A DNA stretch of 5,415 bases from Clostridia bacterium (GCA_017452335.1 JAFTMP010000245.1:1-5415); one strand, 5' to 3'; positions 1-5,013 are shown, counted from the first letter of the stretch. The notes: generated by a model from the sequence alone, not told the origin. Numbers and translations: made by a program.

Positions 1-177
1 GACTCTTTCAAAGAAGGGCACGCGGAAGCCCGCTTTACCAATGAGAATTCTTCTTTTACGAAGACCCGAGATGATGTAGGCGGTGTCGGGGGGCGCTTTT
101 AAGTATCCTGCAACGAAGAATAGGACGATGAAGAGAACAACGATGGCAACGGGAATTAAAATTTCGGGATAAGGCAT
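1..177 (-). CDS. Flotillin-like SPFH protein (N-terminal part, cut by the window edge)
   Basis: The 59 visible residues begin MPYPEILIPVAIVV and continue without a stop to the window edge. Residues about 5-25 form one strongly hydrophobic segment, a membrane anchor. Next comes KAPPDTAYIISGLRKRR, then ILIGKAGFRVPFFERV. A short anchor followed by a PP(D/N)xAxIxSG-type stretch and a (G)KAGxRxPFxER stretch is typical of the first SPFH strands of bacterial flotillins of the FloT/YuaG kind. Family knowledge: flotillins oligomerise at the inner face of the membrane and organise microdomains that hold signalling and protein-processing complexes. The start is supported by AAAGGAGT at 183-190 on the minus strand, about 6 nt before ATG. 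It lies 70 nt downstream of the prohibitin-like gene with no terminator between them, so it is probably the third gene of that operon. The coiled-coil half and C terminus lie outside the window. Confidence 0.85.
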   Translation of the reverse strand, partial: MPYPEILIPVAIVVLFIVLFFVAGYLKAPPDTAYIISGLRKRRILIGKAGFRVPFFERV

Positions 178-193
178 AGTGTACTCCTTTCAT

Positions 194-207
194 ACGCGTA
201 ACGCGTT
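194..207. repeat. Tandem ACGCGT palindromes in the SPFH-flotillin gap
   Basis: ACGCGT occurs at 194-199 and again at 201-206 with one A between, inside the overlapping palindromes TACGCGTA (193-200) and AACGCGTT (200-207). They lie just upstream of the flotillin ribosome binding site on the minus strand. No matching promoter boxes were seen here. The role is unknown and chance is possible. Confidence 0.4.
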
Positions 208-247
208 TTGATACTAAAATTTTGTGTTTGGTTCACCGGATGTTTTT

Positions 248-1222
248 TTATGCTTCGGGGGTTACCTCGGGGGTAACGCCCTCGGTATCGGGGGTAGTCT
301 GGCTGCCTGCCGTGCCGCCAAGGATGGGCAGAACGGTTTCGGTGCCGGTAACGTAGTAGGAGGGCAGCTTGCCGTCCCAGGCGTTAATTTCAAAATACTT
401 GATGAGCTCGTCGGTTAAAGACTCTGCCAGCGCTTTGTTGGCGGCGCCTTCCTGCTCCTTGGCGTATTTTTCGGTGTCTGCTTTGATCTTGTTTACCTCA
501 GCCTCTGCCTCAGCCGCGATCTTTTCGCGCTCTGCCTTGGCTTTTGCTTCTAAGTTGAGCTGTTCCTGCTCGGTTTCAGCCTTCAGCTTCTTCTGCTGTG
601 CCACCTGCTTTTCTTCAACGGCGTTGGTGAACACATCGGAGAAGTCCAGATCCTCCACAGCGGTGTTGATGACAATGATATTGTATTCTTCAAGGGCAGG
701 GGTCAGTACCTCCAAGATCTTTTTGGAAAGCTCCTCGCGGGAGGAGATCAGACTTTCAGCGGTATACTCGGCAATCACCGATTTTACAGCCTGCTGGATG
801 CAGGGGGTCATCACGGTGTTGTAGTAATCTACGCCGATGGTCTTGTAGATCTTCTGTGCGTTTTCCTTGCGGATCTGATAGTTTACCGAGTAAATCACCG
901 AAACCTCTTGGATATCCGAGGAAAAGCAAGACATGTCAACCGAGGCTTTTTGTGCACGGTTATCCATGCAGATCACCTGCTGCCAGGGAAGAACGGTGTG
1001 AAGACCCGCTTCCAAGGTCTGATCCTCCACCTTACCGAAGGTGGTGAGAATCCCCGTGTGTCCTGCGGGGATGGTGGCAAAAACCCCGGGGATGATCAGA
1101 AGCAGACAAAGAAGACATAGAATTTGTCTGGGGCGAAGCTTCCAGTTCTTCTGCTTGAAGGAAATGCCTAAAAGAATAAAGGCAACAACGAGTGCGGAAA
1201 ATGCAATAGCGATCCATAACAT
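248..1222 (-). CDS. Prohibitin-like SPFH/Band 7 membrane protein
   Basis: The product has 324 residues. Residues 1-22 and about 34-54 are two hydrophobic membrane segments, separated by a short basic loop (K23, K25, K28, R30, R32). Residues about 55-205 read as an SPFH (Band 7/PHB) domain: GHTGILTTFGKVEDQTLEAGLHTVLPW, then VSVIYSVNYQI, and later VINTAVEDLDFSDVFTNAVEEKQVAQQ. Residues about 205-270 are an Ala/Lys/Glu-rich coiled coil. The stretch DELIKYFEINAWDGKLPSYYVTG (272-293) matches the usual prohibitin-family end. A low-complexity Thr/Pro/Glu tail follows (about 303-324). Family knowledge: such proteins form ring- or cage-like membrane assemblies and often modulate proteases such as FtsH or organise lipid domains. 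The start is supported by AAAGGAGA at 1231-1238, 8 nt before ATG. It lies 46 nt after the DUF1836 gene and 70 nt before the flotillin gene, so it is probably the middle gene of an operon. The family call is secure; the exact function is not known. Confidence 0.9.
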   Translation of the reverse strand: MLWIAIAFSALVVAFILLGISFKQKNWKLRPRQILCLLCLLLIIPGVFATIPAGHTGILTTFGKVEDQTLEAGLHTVLPWQQVICMDNRAQKASVDMSCFSSDIQEVSVIYSVNYQIRKENAQKIYKTIGVDYYNTVMTPCIQQAVKSVIAEYTAESLISSREELSKKILEVLTPALEEYNIIVINTAVEDLDFSDVFTNAVEEKQVAQQKKLKAETEQEQLNLEAKAKAEREKIAAEAEAEVNKIKADTEKYAKEQEGAANKALAESLTDELIKYFEINAWDGKLPSYYVTGTETVLPILGGTAGSQTTPDTEGVTPEVTPEA

Positions 1223-1268
1223 GGCGGTTTTCTCCTTTAAATTTTATTTTTTGTTTTGGATTACAGTT

Positions 1269-1838
1269 TCAGAGTGGGCGGTCTTCTGCCACGGTGGGCA
1301 GGGCAAAGAGCAGTTCCTTTGCCTGGCGGTGCAGGTCCGAGGAGGAGTAGGCAACGCACATAATGGTGAGCACCGAAAGAAGGCGCTCTTTGTTTCCTTC
1401 AACGGGTTCTTTGTAATCACCCAGCACCTGTCTTGCCGCTTCCTCAAAGCTCTCGGGGGTGCGCCGTTGTGCAAGTAGGAGCGTTTCGGTAAAGTAGGCA
1501 TACAGGTTGGCATCGTTTACGGTGTCATCGCTTTCATCGTCCAATTGTCCGTTGATGTAGGAAAGCAGCCCGGTGATCTCGGAAATGCTCAAGCTGTCTT
1601 TGAGAAGATTGATGATGACCAGGCGGCAAAACTGGGAACGGGAATATTTTTTGGCGCTGGGCGGAGAAACGAATTTCCGCTTCACCCAGTTTTGTACCGT
1701 GTAGCTTTCAATATCGATCAGCGATACCACCTGGGAGAGCACCAGTCCTCCTGCGGCAAAAATGCCGTCCAGTATTTTTTGCGGATCATCCCCCTCTTGA
1801 AAGGATAGGGTCGTTCCGGGAAGATGGGTCAGTTTCAT
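1269..1838 (-). CDS. DUF1836 family HTH protein (putative regulator)
   Basis: The product has 189 residues. The middle (about 27-125) matches my recollection of DUF1836: LSQVVSLIDIESYTVQNWVKRKFVSPP, then KKYSRSQFCRLVIINLLKDSLSISEITGLLSYING. The arrangement resembles a MerR-like winged helix, with a recognition-type helix around YTVQNWVKR, a basic/aromatic wing at KKYSR, and a following helix pair ending SISEITGLL. No catalytic motif or membrane segment is visible. Residues 149-189 form a C-terminal helix-rich extension. DUF1836 proteins are widespread in Firmicutes and lack an established function; a DNA-binding role is inference. The start used has an AGGAAA about 11 nt upstream. A stronger AAAGGAG lies farther away (1869-1875) and is not well spaced for this ATG, so the start or a leader effect is uncertain. 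The gene is first in the operon behind a perfect consensus promoter carrying repeats that could be its own operator. Confidence 0.85.
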   Translation of the reverse strand: MKLTHLPGTTLSFQEGDDPQKILDGIFAAGGLVLSQVVSLIDIESYTVQNWVKRKFVSPPSAKKYSRSQFCRLVIINLLKDSLSISEITGLLSYINGQLDDESDDTVNDANLYAYFTETLLLAQRRTPESFEEAARQVLGDYKEPVEGNKERLLSVLTIMCVAYSSSDLHRQAKELLFALPTVAEDRPL

Positions 1839-1923
1839 GATGCTTTGTTTCCTAATTAAAATCAGGATCTCCTTTCCGTTAGATTTTTTGTTTCGCGGTC
1901 ATTTGACTGCCTGTTCTTGCTCT

Positions 1924-1949
1924 GTGACTGTATTATAGCACACAGTCAC
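1924..1949. promoter_or_regulatory. Inverted repeat flanking the -10 box (candidate operator)
   Basis: GTGACTGT (1924-1931) and ACAGTCAC (1942-1949) are a perfect 8-bp inverted repeat with a 10-bp centre that contains the whole -10 box. A dimeric regulator bound here would cover the -10 region and the start site, the position expected of a repressor. The sequence shows the repeat. That it is an operator, and that the DUF1836 protein binds it, is inference. Confidence 0.6.
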
Positions 1950-1960
1950 GTGATTGTCAA
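1932..1960 (-). promoter_or_regulatory. Consensus sigma-A promoter (extended -10) of the DUF1836-SPFH operon
   Basis: On the minus strand TTGACA (1955-1960) is followed after exactly 17 nt by TATAAT (1932-1937). TG precedes the -10 box with one base between, giving an extended -10. Both hexamers are perfect consensus. The transcript should start near 1925, giving a leader of about 87 nt before the DUF1836 ATG. Such an ideal promoter would be strong without repression, which fits the operator-like repeats overlapping it. Confidence 0.9.
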
Positions 1961-1974
1961 TAAGGTTCACGTAA
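1946..1974. repeat. TCACGTRA direct repeats spaced 21 bp around the -35 box
   Basis: The octamer TCACGTGA (1946-1953, itself a palindrome) lies in the promoter spacer. TCACGTAA (1967-1974) lies just upstream of the -35 box. Their starts are 21 bp apart, about two helical turns, so both face the same side of the DNA and bracket TTGACA. The first copy overlaps the right arm of the 1924-1949 inverted repeat. They may be a second set of regulator half-sites. Confidence 0.5.
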
Positions 1975-2009
1975 CTTTTTTAAAAAATCTTAAGATTTTT
2001 TAAAAAAGT
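1974..2009. repeat. Perfect 36-bp A/T-rich palindrome upstream of the operon promoter
   Basis: Every base pairs about the centre between 1991 and 1992. The order is AC, six T, six A, TCTTAAGA, six T, six A, GT. It starts 14 bp upstream of the -35 box. It may act as an UP-like element, as phased A-tracts that bend DNA, as a regulator site, or as a weak all-A/T hairpin. It contains no GC-rich stem, so it is not a typical terminator. Confidence 0.7.
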
Positions 2010-2024
2010 CTATAGATTACAAAA

Positions 2025-2059
2025 AACAGCCCGATCGGTCGGAGACCGATCGGGCTGTT
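2025..2059 (-). terminator. Intrinsic terminator downstream of ymdB
   Basis: A 16-bp perfect stem (2025-2040 with 2044-2059) has the 3-nt loop GGA on the plus strand. Reading the minus strand, the GC-rich stem runs into six T residues (2021-2026). It would end transcripts from ymdB and shield the downstream DUF1836 promoter from read-through. No plus-strand gene points at it. Confidence 0.85.
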
Positions 2060-2238
2060 GGGCGTGTTGATACTCTCTTTTTTAAAAAGGAAAATGGGTT
2101 TAAAACCACCCATCTTTAGGAGTTTTTGAGGATTCTAAAGGAACCTTTTTTTAAAAAGTTCCTTTAGTGGGGGTGGGGCAAAGCCCCAAATAGGTTTTCA
2201 AGCGGGTTTCAAAGGGCAGAGTCCTTTTTTAGGGGATA
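2060..2238. repeat. Gene-free composite of nested inverted repeats after ymdB
   Basis: No coding sequence is supported here. Several hairpins follow one another: ATGGGT/ACCCAT (2094-2099 with 2108-2113); CTAAAGGAAC/GTTCCTTTAG (2135-2144 with 2158-2167); TGGGGC-AAA-GCCCCA (2174-2188); and AAAGG/CCTTT (2211-2215 with 2223-2227). A run of T then A flanked by C/G, CTTTTTTAAAAAG-like, recurs at 2077-2089 and 2145-2158, with a related copy at 1975-1987. From memory, blocks with GGGGC-AAA-GCCCC beside AAAGGGCAGAG-type hairpins are dispersed in clostridial intergenic regions. That this is a member of a genome-wide repeat family is inference. As RNA it would form a folded 3' tail on the ymdB transcript. 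Confidence 0.55.
2135..2167. repeat. Long stem-loop inside the post-ymdB repeat tract
   Basis: A perfect 10-bp inverted repeat (2135-2144 and 2158-2167) encloses a C, seven T and five A residues that can extend the stem across one bulged base. It is nearly symmetric, so it could act on either strand. It may help stop or stabilise transcripts leaving ymdB. Confidence 0.6.
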
Positions 2239-3024
2239 TCACACTTTTGCGCAAATGCGCTCCACCTTTTCGCAACGGGTCAGATCTCTTGAAAGGGTGA
2301 AGAGCGCACCCTGCAGTACGGGGGGCGTTTGGGCGGGCTCAAAGCGGCAGGGCATGCCGGTGATCAGCTTGCGGGCAATGATCTCGGGCTTTAAGCCCAG
2401 CGCACTGCAAGAGGGACCGCACATACCGATGTCGGTGATGTATCCACAGCCCTTGGGCAAAACCTGCTCATCTGCGGTGGGCACGTGGGTGTGCGTACCG
2501 AAAAAGACCTGCACTCTGCCGTCGAAATAATGCGCCAGCGCCAGCTTTTCTCCGGTGGCTTCTGCGTGAAAATCCACGATCACGGCATCGTAAGCACCGC
2601 TTTGCTCCTTGAGGATCTTTTCCAGTGTTTCAAAGGGACAGGACGCAGGCAGATCCATGTGCTCTCTGCCGATGAGATTGACCACCAACAGGTTTTGACC
2701 GTTTACAGGCAGGATCGTGTATCCTTTTCCCGGGCAAGCACCGTGGCAGTTGGCAGGACGAAGCAGCTCCTCCCGATCCTCCAGCAGGGAATATAGGCTC
2801 TTTTGGCGAAAGCTGTGATTGCCCCCTGTGAGCACATCGGCACCGGCATCAAGGAGCCTGCGGGCATCCTCCCCGGTGAGTCCGTTGCCGTTGCCCATAG
2901 AGGCATTTTCGGCGTTGACAATCACGGCGTCTGCCGAAAGCTCTCTTCTGAGCTTGTATAAGTTTTTACAAGCCGCTTCCAGCCCGTATACCGAAACCAC
3001 GTCTCCAAGACAAAGAATATTCAT
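2239..3024 (-). CDS. ymdB: YmdB-family metallophosphoesterase (cyclic nucleotide phosphodiesterase)
   Basis: The product has 261 residues, close to about 264 in B. subtilis YmdB. Metal-site residues of the family are all present: D8 in LCLGDVV, E39 and N40 in NAENAS, N69 and H70 in GGNHSF, H153 in DFHAEATGEK, and H178 and H180 in GTHTHVPTAD. RPAN (89-92), KGCGYITDIGMCGP and the C-terminal RKLITGMPCRFEPA segment also fit the family. Family knowledge: B. subtilis YmdB is a di-metal enzyme that hydrolyses 2',3'- and 3',5'-cyclic nucleotides and affects biofilm and motility decisions; it is usually encoded next to RNase Y. The ATG at 3024 is chosen because AGAAAGGA lies 6 nt upstream. An in-frame ATG at 3123 would run through the terminator palindrome and add 33 non-family residues. 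The usual GNHTWD reads GNHSFR here, and two residues are inserted near 45-46. It lies downstream of rny, separated by a terminator with no visible promoter between. Confidence 0.95.
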   Translation of the reverse strand: MNILCLGDVVSVYGLEAACKNLYKLRRELSADAVIVNAENASMGNGNGLTGEDARRLLDAGADVLTGGNHSFRQKSLYSLLEDREELLRPANCHGACPGKGYTILPVNGQNLLVVNLIGREHMDLPASCPFETLEKILKEQSGAYDAVIVDFHAEATGEKLALAHYFDGRVQVFFGTHTHVPTADEQVLPKGCGYITDIGMCGPSCSALGLKPEIIARKLITGMPCRFEPAQTPPVLQGALFTLSRDLTRCEKVERICAKV

Positions 3025-3030
3025 GGTTTT

Positions 3031-3038
3031 TCCTTTCT
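3031..3038 (-). promoter_or_regulatory. Ribosome binding site that fixes the ymdB start
   Basis: On the minus strand AGAAAGGA ends 6 nt before the ATG at 3024. The site lies after the terminator hairpin, so it is present only in read-through or processed transcripts. Confidence 0.75.
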
Positions 3039-3061
3039 GCTTTGTATTCCGATTAAAAAAT

Positions 3062-3091
3062 TCGGGCAGTCGGGAATTCCCGACTGCCCGA
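3062..3091 (-). terminator. Intrinsic terminator or attenuator between rny and ymdB
   Basis: A 30-bp perfect palindrome, with TCGGGCAGTCGGG as the 5' arm and an AATT centre, is followed on the minus strand by a T-rich run (about 3055-3061). It is a strong intrinsic terminator for transcripts from rny. The ymdB ATG lies only 37 nt beyond it with no promoter boxes between. ymdB must therefore be reached by read-through, by regulated antitermination, or from processed RNA. Plain rny termination is the simplest reading; attenuation control of ymdB is possible. Confidence 0.85.
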
Positions 3092-3092
3092 G

Positions 3093-3223
3093 AAACGCAA
3101 TGTTTTACCAAGTAAAATAGCAATAATATATTGGATCTATATCCTAAACTGCCGCGGATGCTCCGCCGACAGACCTGTATTCAAAGAAGCTCTATATTAT
3201 TCTATGTCAAACCGCTGTGCGGT
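3093..3223 (-). ncRNA. Candidate structured RNA in the rny-ymdB spacer (3' UTR, leader or small RNA)
   Basis: Several helices can form in order. A 5-bp hairpin ACCGC/GCGGT (3211-3223) follows the rny stop. A 13-bp stem with one bulged base pairs 3117-3120 with 3202-3205 and 3122-3130 with 3193-3201. It encloses a 10-bp hairpin (3149-3158 with 3162-3172, one bulge) and a 4-bp hairpin (3133-3144). A 6-bp hairpin TTTTAC/GTAAAA (3103-3117) abuts the long stem and shares one base with it. The terminator comes next. The pair 3152/3169 is G-U only as minus-strand RNA and a C-A mismatch on the other strand, which favours minus-strand transcription. I match it to no known riboswitch. Folding is by eye. 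Confidence 0.4.
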
Positions 3224-3229
3224 ATCGGG

Positions 3230-4786
3230 TTATTTTGCGTATTCGGATGCACGGCTTTCTCGAATCAAGTTGACCTTGATCTGTCCGGGGTACTTTAACT
3301 CTCCCTCGATCTTCTTTGCGATATCGCGGGCGAGCAGTACCATAGACTGGTCATTTACCTGCTCGGGCTTCACCATCACGCGCACTTCTCTGCCTGCCTG
3401 GATGGCGTATGCCTTGTCAACGCCGCTAAAGCTTGCTGCAATTTCCTCAAGCTTCTGCAACCGTTTGATGAAGTTTTCAATATCCTCTCTTCTCGCGCCG
3501 GGTCTTGCCGCGGAAATAGCGTCTGCCGCCTGCACGATGAGAGCTGTCAAGGTTCTTGCCTCCACGTCTCCGTGGTGCGCTTCGATAGCGTGGATCACAT
3601 CTTTGTTTTCTTTATACTTCTTCGCGATGTCCACACCGATCTGTACGTGAGATCCTTCCACTTCCTGGGTCATTGCCTTACCGATGTCGTGAAGCAGTCC
3701 CGCGCGTCTTGCAAGGGTACCGTCCACACCCAGCTCGTCAGCAATGATTCCTGCGATGTAGGAAACCTCTACCGAGTGATTCAGTACGTTTTGTCCGTAG
3801 CTGGTACGGTACATCAAACGACCGAGGATCTTTACCAGTTCGTTGTTCAGTCCGTGAATACCTGTTTCAAACACAGCCTTTTCGCCTGCCTGCTTGATGC
3901 GGGTCTCCACTTCTTTTTTGCATTTTTCCACCGTCTCTTCAATTCTGGTGGGATGAATTCTGCCGTCTGCAATGAGTTTTTCAAGAGTCAGTCTTGCCAC
4001 CTCGCGGCGGATGGGATCAAAGCTTGAAAGGGTGATCGCTTCGGGGGTATCGTCGATGATCAGATCAACGCCCGTTGCAGTTTCAACCGCTCTGATGTTT
4101 CGTCCTTCTCTGCCGATGATGCGGCCCTTCATATCGTCGTTGGGCAGGGCAACTACAGACACCGTTGCTTCAGCCACCTGTTCGGACGCCACTCTGGAAA
4201 TAGCGAGAGAAATGATGTTCTTCGCCTTTTCTTCTGCGTCTTCTTTTAGTTGCGCTTCGATCTCGGTGAGCTTCTGCGCCGCTTCAAAGCGGGCTTCTTC
4301 TTCAACCTGGGCGATGAGCAGGTTCTTTGCCGATTCGGCTGTCAATCCGGACAGCTCTTCCAGCTTTTCGATCTGCTGCATCTTGACCTGTTCCACTTCG
4401 GCTGCCTTGTCTTCGTAGTCCTTGATCTTCACGTTCAACTGTTCTTCTTTCTTTTCAAGCTGATCCAGTTTACGGTCAAGGGACTCTTCTCTGGCAACGC
4501 ATCTGCGTTCAAGTCGGGAGATCTCGTTACGCCGATCCTTGATTTCCTTGTCAAACTCATTTTTATTGCGCAGGATTTCTTCCTTTGCTTCAATGAGCGT
4601 TTCCTTTTTCTTCTGGTCGGCCAAGCGCTTTCCCTCTTCAATGATGCGCTTTGCTTCCTGCTCGGCGGAGCCGATCTCGGCTTCTGCTACCTTTTTGCGG
4701 TACTGGATTCCTGCCATAATGCCTAAGAATCCGAAGAGCAGTGCACATCCCACACCAATGAGGACGGATACATAAATGGGCAACAT
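3230..4786 (-). CDS. rny: Ribonuclease Y
   Basis: The product has 518 residues, against about 520 in B. subtilis. Residues 3-26 are a single membrane anchor (MLPIYVSVLIGVGCALLFGF). Residues about 30-200 are a long Lys/Glu-rich coiled coil. A KH RNA-binding domain follows, with the GxxG loop GREG at 225-228 inside MKGRIIGREGRNIRAVE. The HD domain has H337 (NHS), H366-D367 (LLHDIGKAM), H404-H405 (EAHHGD) and D422 (AADAIS). The C-terminal region (about 440-518) carries AYAIQAGREVRVMV and ends YPGQIKVNLIRESRASEYAK, typical of the family. RNase Y cuts single-stranded RNA at the inner membrane face, starts mRNA decay and joins degradosome-like contacts. ATG 4786 is chosen because AAAGGAGGTG lies about 8 nt upstream and the anchor begins there. 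The gene has its own promoter (4869-4897). Nothing looks broken. Confidence 0.98.
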   Translation of the reverse strand: MLPIYVSVLIGVGCALLFGFLGIMAGIQYRKKVAEAEIGSAEQEAKRIIEEGKRLADQKKKETLIEAKEEILRNKNEFDKEIKDRRNEISRLERRCVAREESLDRKLDQLEKKEEQLNVKIKDYEDKAAEVEQVKMQQIEKLEELSGLTAESAKNLLIAQVEEEARFEAAQKLTEIEAQLKEDAEEKAKNIISLAISRVASEQVAEATVSVVALPNDDMKGRIIGREGRNIRAVETATGVDLIIDDTPEAITLSSFDPIRREVARLTLEKLIADGRIHPTRIEETVEKCKKEVETRIKQAGEKAVFETGIHGLNNELVKILGRLMYRTSYGQNVLNHSVEVSYIAGIIADELGVDGTLARRAGLLHDIGKAMTQEVEGSHVQIGVDIAKKYKENKDVIHAIEAHHGDVEARTLTALIVQAADAISAARPGARREDIENFIKRLQKLEEIAASFSGVDKAYAIQAGREVRVMVKPEQVNDQSMVLLARDIAKKIEGELKYPGQIKVNLIRESRASEYAK

Positions 4787-4793
4787 AATTTGC

Positions 4794-4803
4794 ACCTCCT
4801 TTT
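4794..4803 (-). promoter_or_regulatory. Ribosome binding site that fixes the rny start
   Basis: The minus strand reads AAAGGAGGTG, a near-perfect anti-16S match, about 8 nt before ATG 4786. It excludes the longer in-frame starts at 4861 and 4942. Confidence 0.9.
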
Positions 4804-4833
4804 CTTTTGGGTATTCAATTTTCAAAGTTCGGT

Positions 4834-4944
4834 TGATGTTAAAAAAACACTTCTCCAACATCCTTCTTATTGTAAACAAAAAAATCCATTCTGTCAAGGG
4901 GTATTTCGTCAATTGTGCAAAAAAAGTGAAAAATTTTAACATCA
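4834..4944. repeat. 11-bp inverted repeat bracketing the rny promoter
   Basis: TGATGTTAAAA (4834-4844) and its exact reverse complement TTTTAACATCA (4934-4944) lie 100 bp apart, on either side of the rny promoter. A shorter AACATC copy lies at 4857-4862, at the predicted start site. The spacing could suit a looping regulator or an alternative leader hairpin, but the arms are A/T-rich and chance is possible. Confidence 0.4.
4869..4897 (-). promoter_or_regulatory. Sigma-A promoter of rny
   Basis: TTGACA (4892-4897) and TACAAT (4869-4874) are separated by 17 nt on the minus strand, one mismatch from consensus overall. The start should fall near 4862, giving a leader of about 75 nt before rny. 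The spacer is T-rich. Confidence 0.85.
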
Positions 4945-4973
4945 GTATAGCTTTTCGGTAAGGAAAGAGGCAA
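4944..4973 (-). promoter_or_regulatory. Possible second, weaker upstream promoter for rny
   Basis: TTGCCT (4968-4973) and TATACT (4944-4949) stand 18 nt apart on the minus strand, just after the upstream gene's terminator. The match is moderate, so this is only a candidate. Confidence 0.3.
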
Positions 4974-4977
4974 AGGA

Positions 4978-5013
4978 AAAGCCTGCGGTCCGTTCTGCGG
5001 CACCGCAGGCTTT
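4978..5013 (-). terminator. Intrinsic terminator after the membrane protein gene
   Basis: AAAGCCTGCGGT (4978-4989) pairs with ACCGCAGGCTTT (5002-5013) around a 12-nt loop. The minus strand leaves the stem through TTTTCCTTT, a modest U-tract. It lies 13 nt after the stop codon of the upstream gene and separates it from rny. Confidence 0.75.

Noticed and set aside
369..824. Plus-strand open frames opposite the prohibitin-like gene
   Set aside because: Their Ser/Ala-rich translations are antisense shadows of the coiled-coil codons, with no ribosome binding site or family match.
1879..1902. Seven-residue upstream ORF (MTAKQKI) in the DUF1836 leader
   Set aside because: It has no convincing ribosome binding site and no attenuator hairpin follows it.
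1839..2238. CRISPR array or tRNA in the 400-bp gap
   Set aside because: The repeats differ in sequence and spacing and are hairpins, not uniform direct repeats. No cloverleaf or T-loop motif was seen on either strand.
3025..3123. Longer ymdB start at 3123 adding 33 residues
   Set aside because: The extension would be translated through the terminator palindrome and lacks family similarity. A good ribosome binding site and the conserved MNILCLGD start fit ATG 3024.
3205..3210. TTGACA just after rny on the minus strand as a ymdB promoter
   Set aside because: No TATAAT-like hexamer occurs at 16-18 nt spacing. The closest candidates are TCTTTG or TTCTTT. A promoter there would still meet the terminator.
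3204..4726. Several plus-strand open frames opposite rny
   Set aside because: They are antisense shadows of a complete, well conserved RNase Y gene, with low-complexity Ser/Phe/Leu-rich products.
4787..4942. Longer rny starts at 4861 or 4942
   Set aside because: The 4942 start lies upstream of the promoter and the 4861 start falls at the predicted transcription start. AAAGGAGGTG and the membrane anchor mark ATG 4786.
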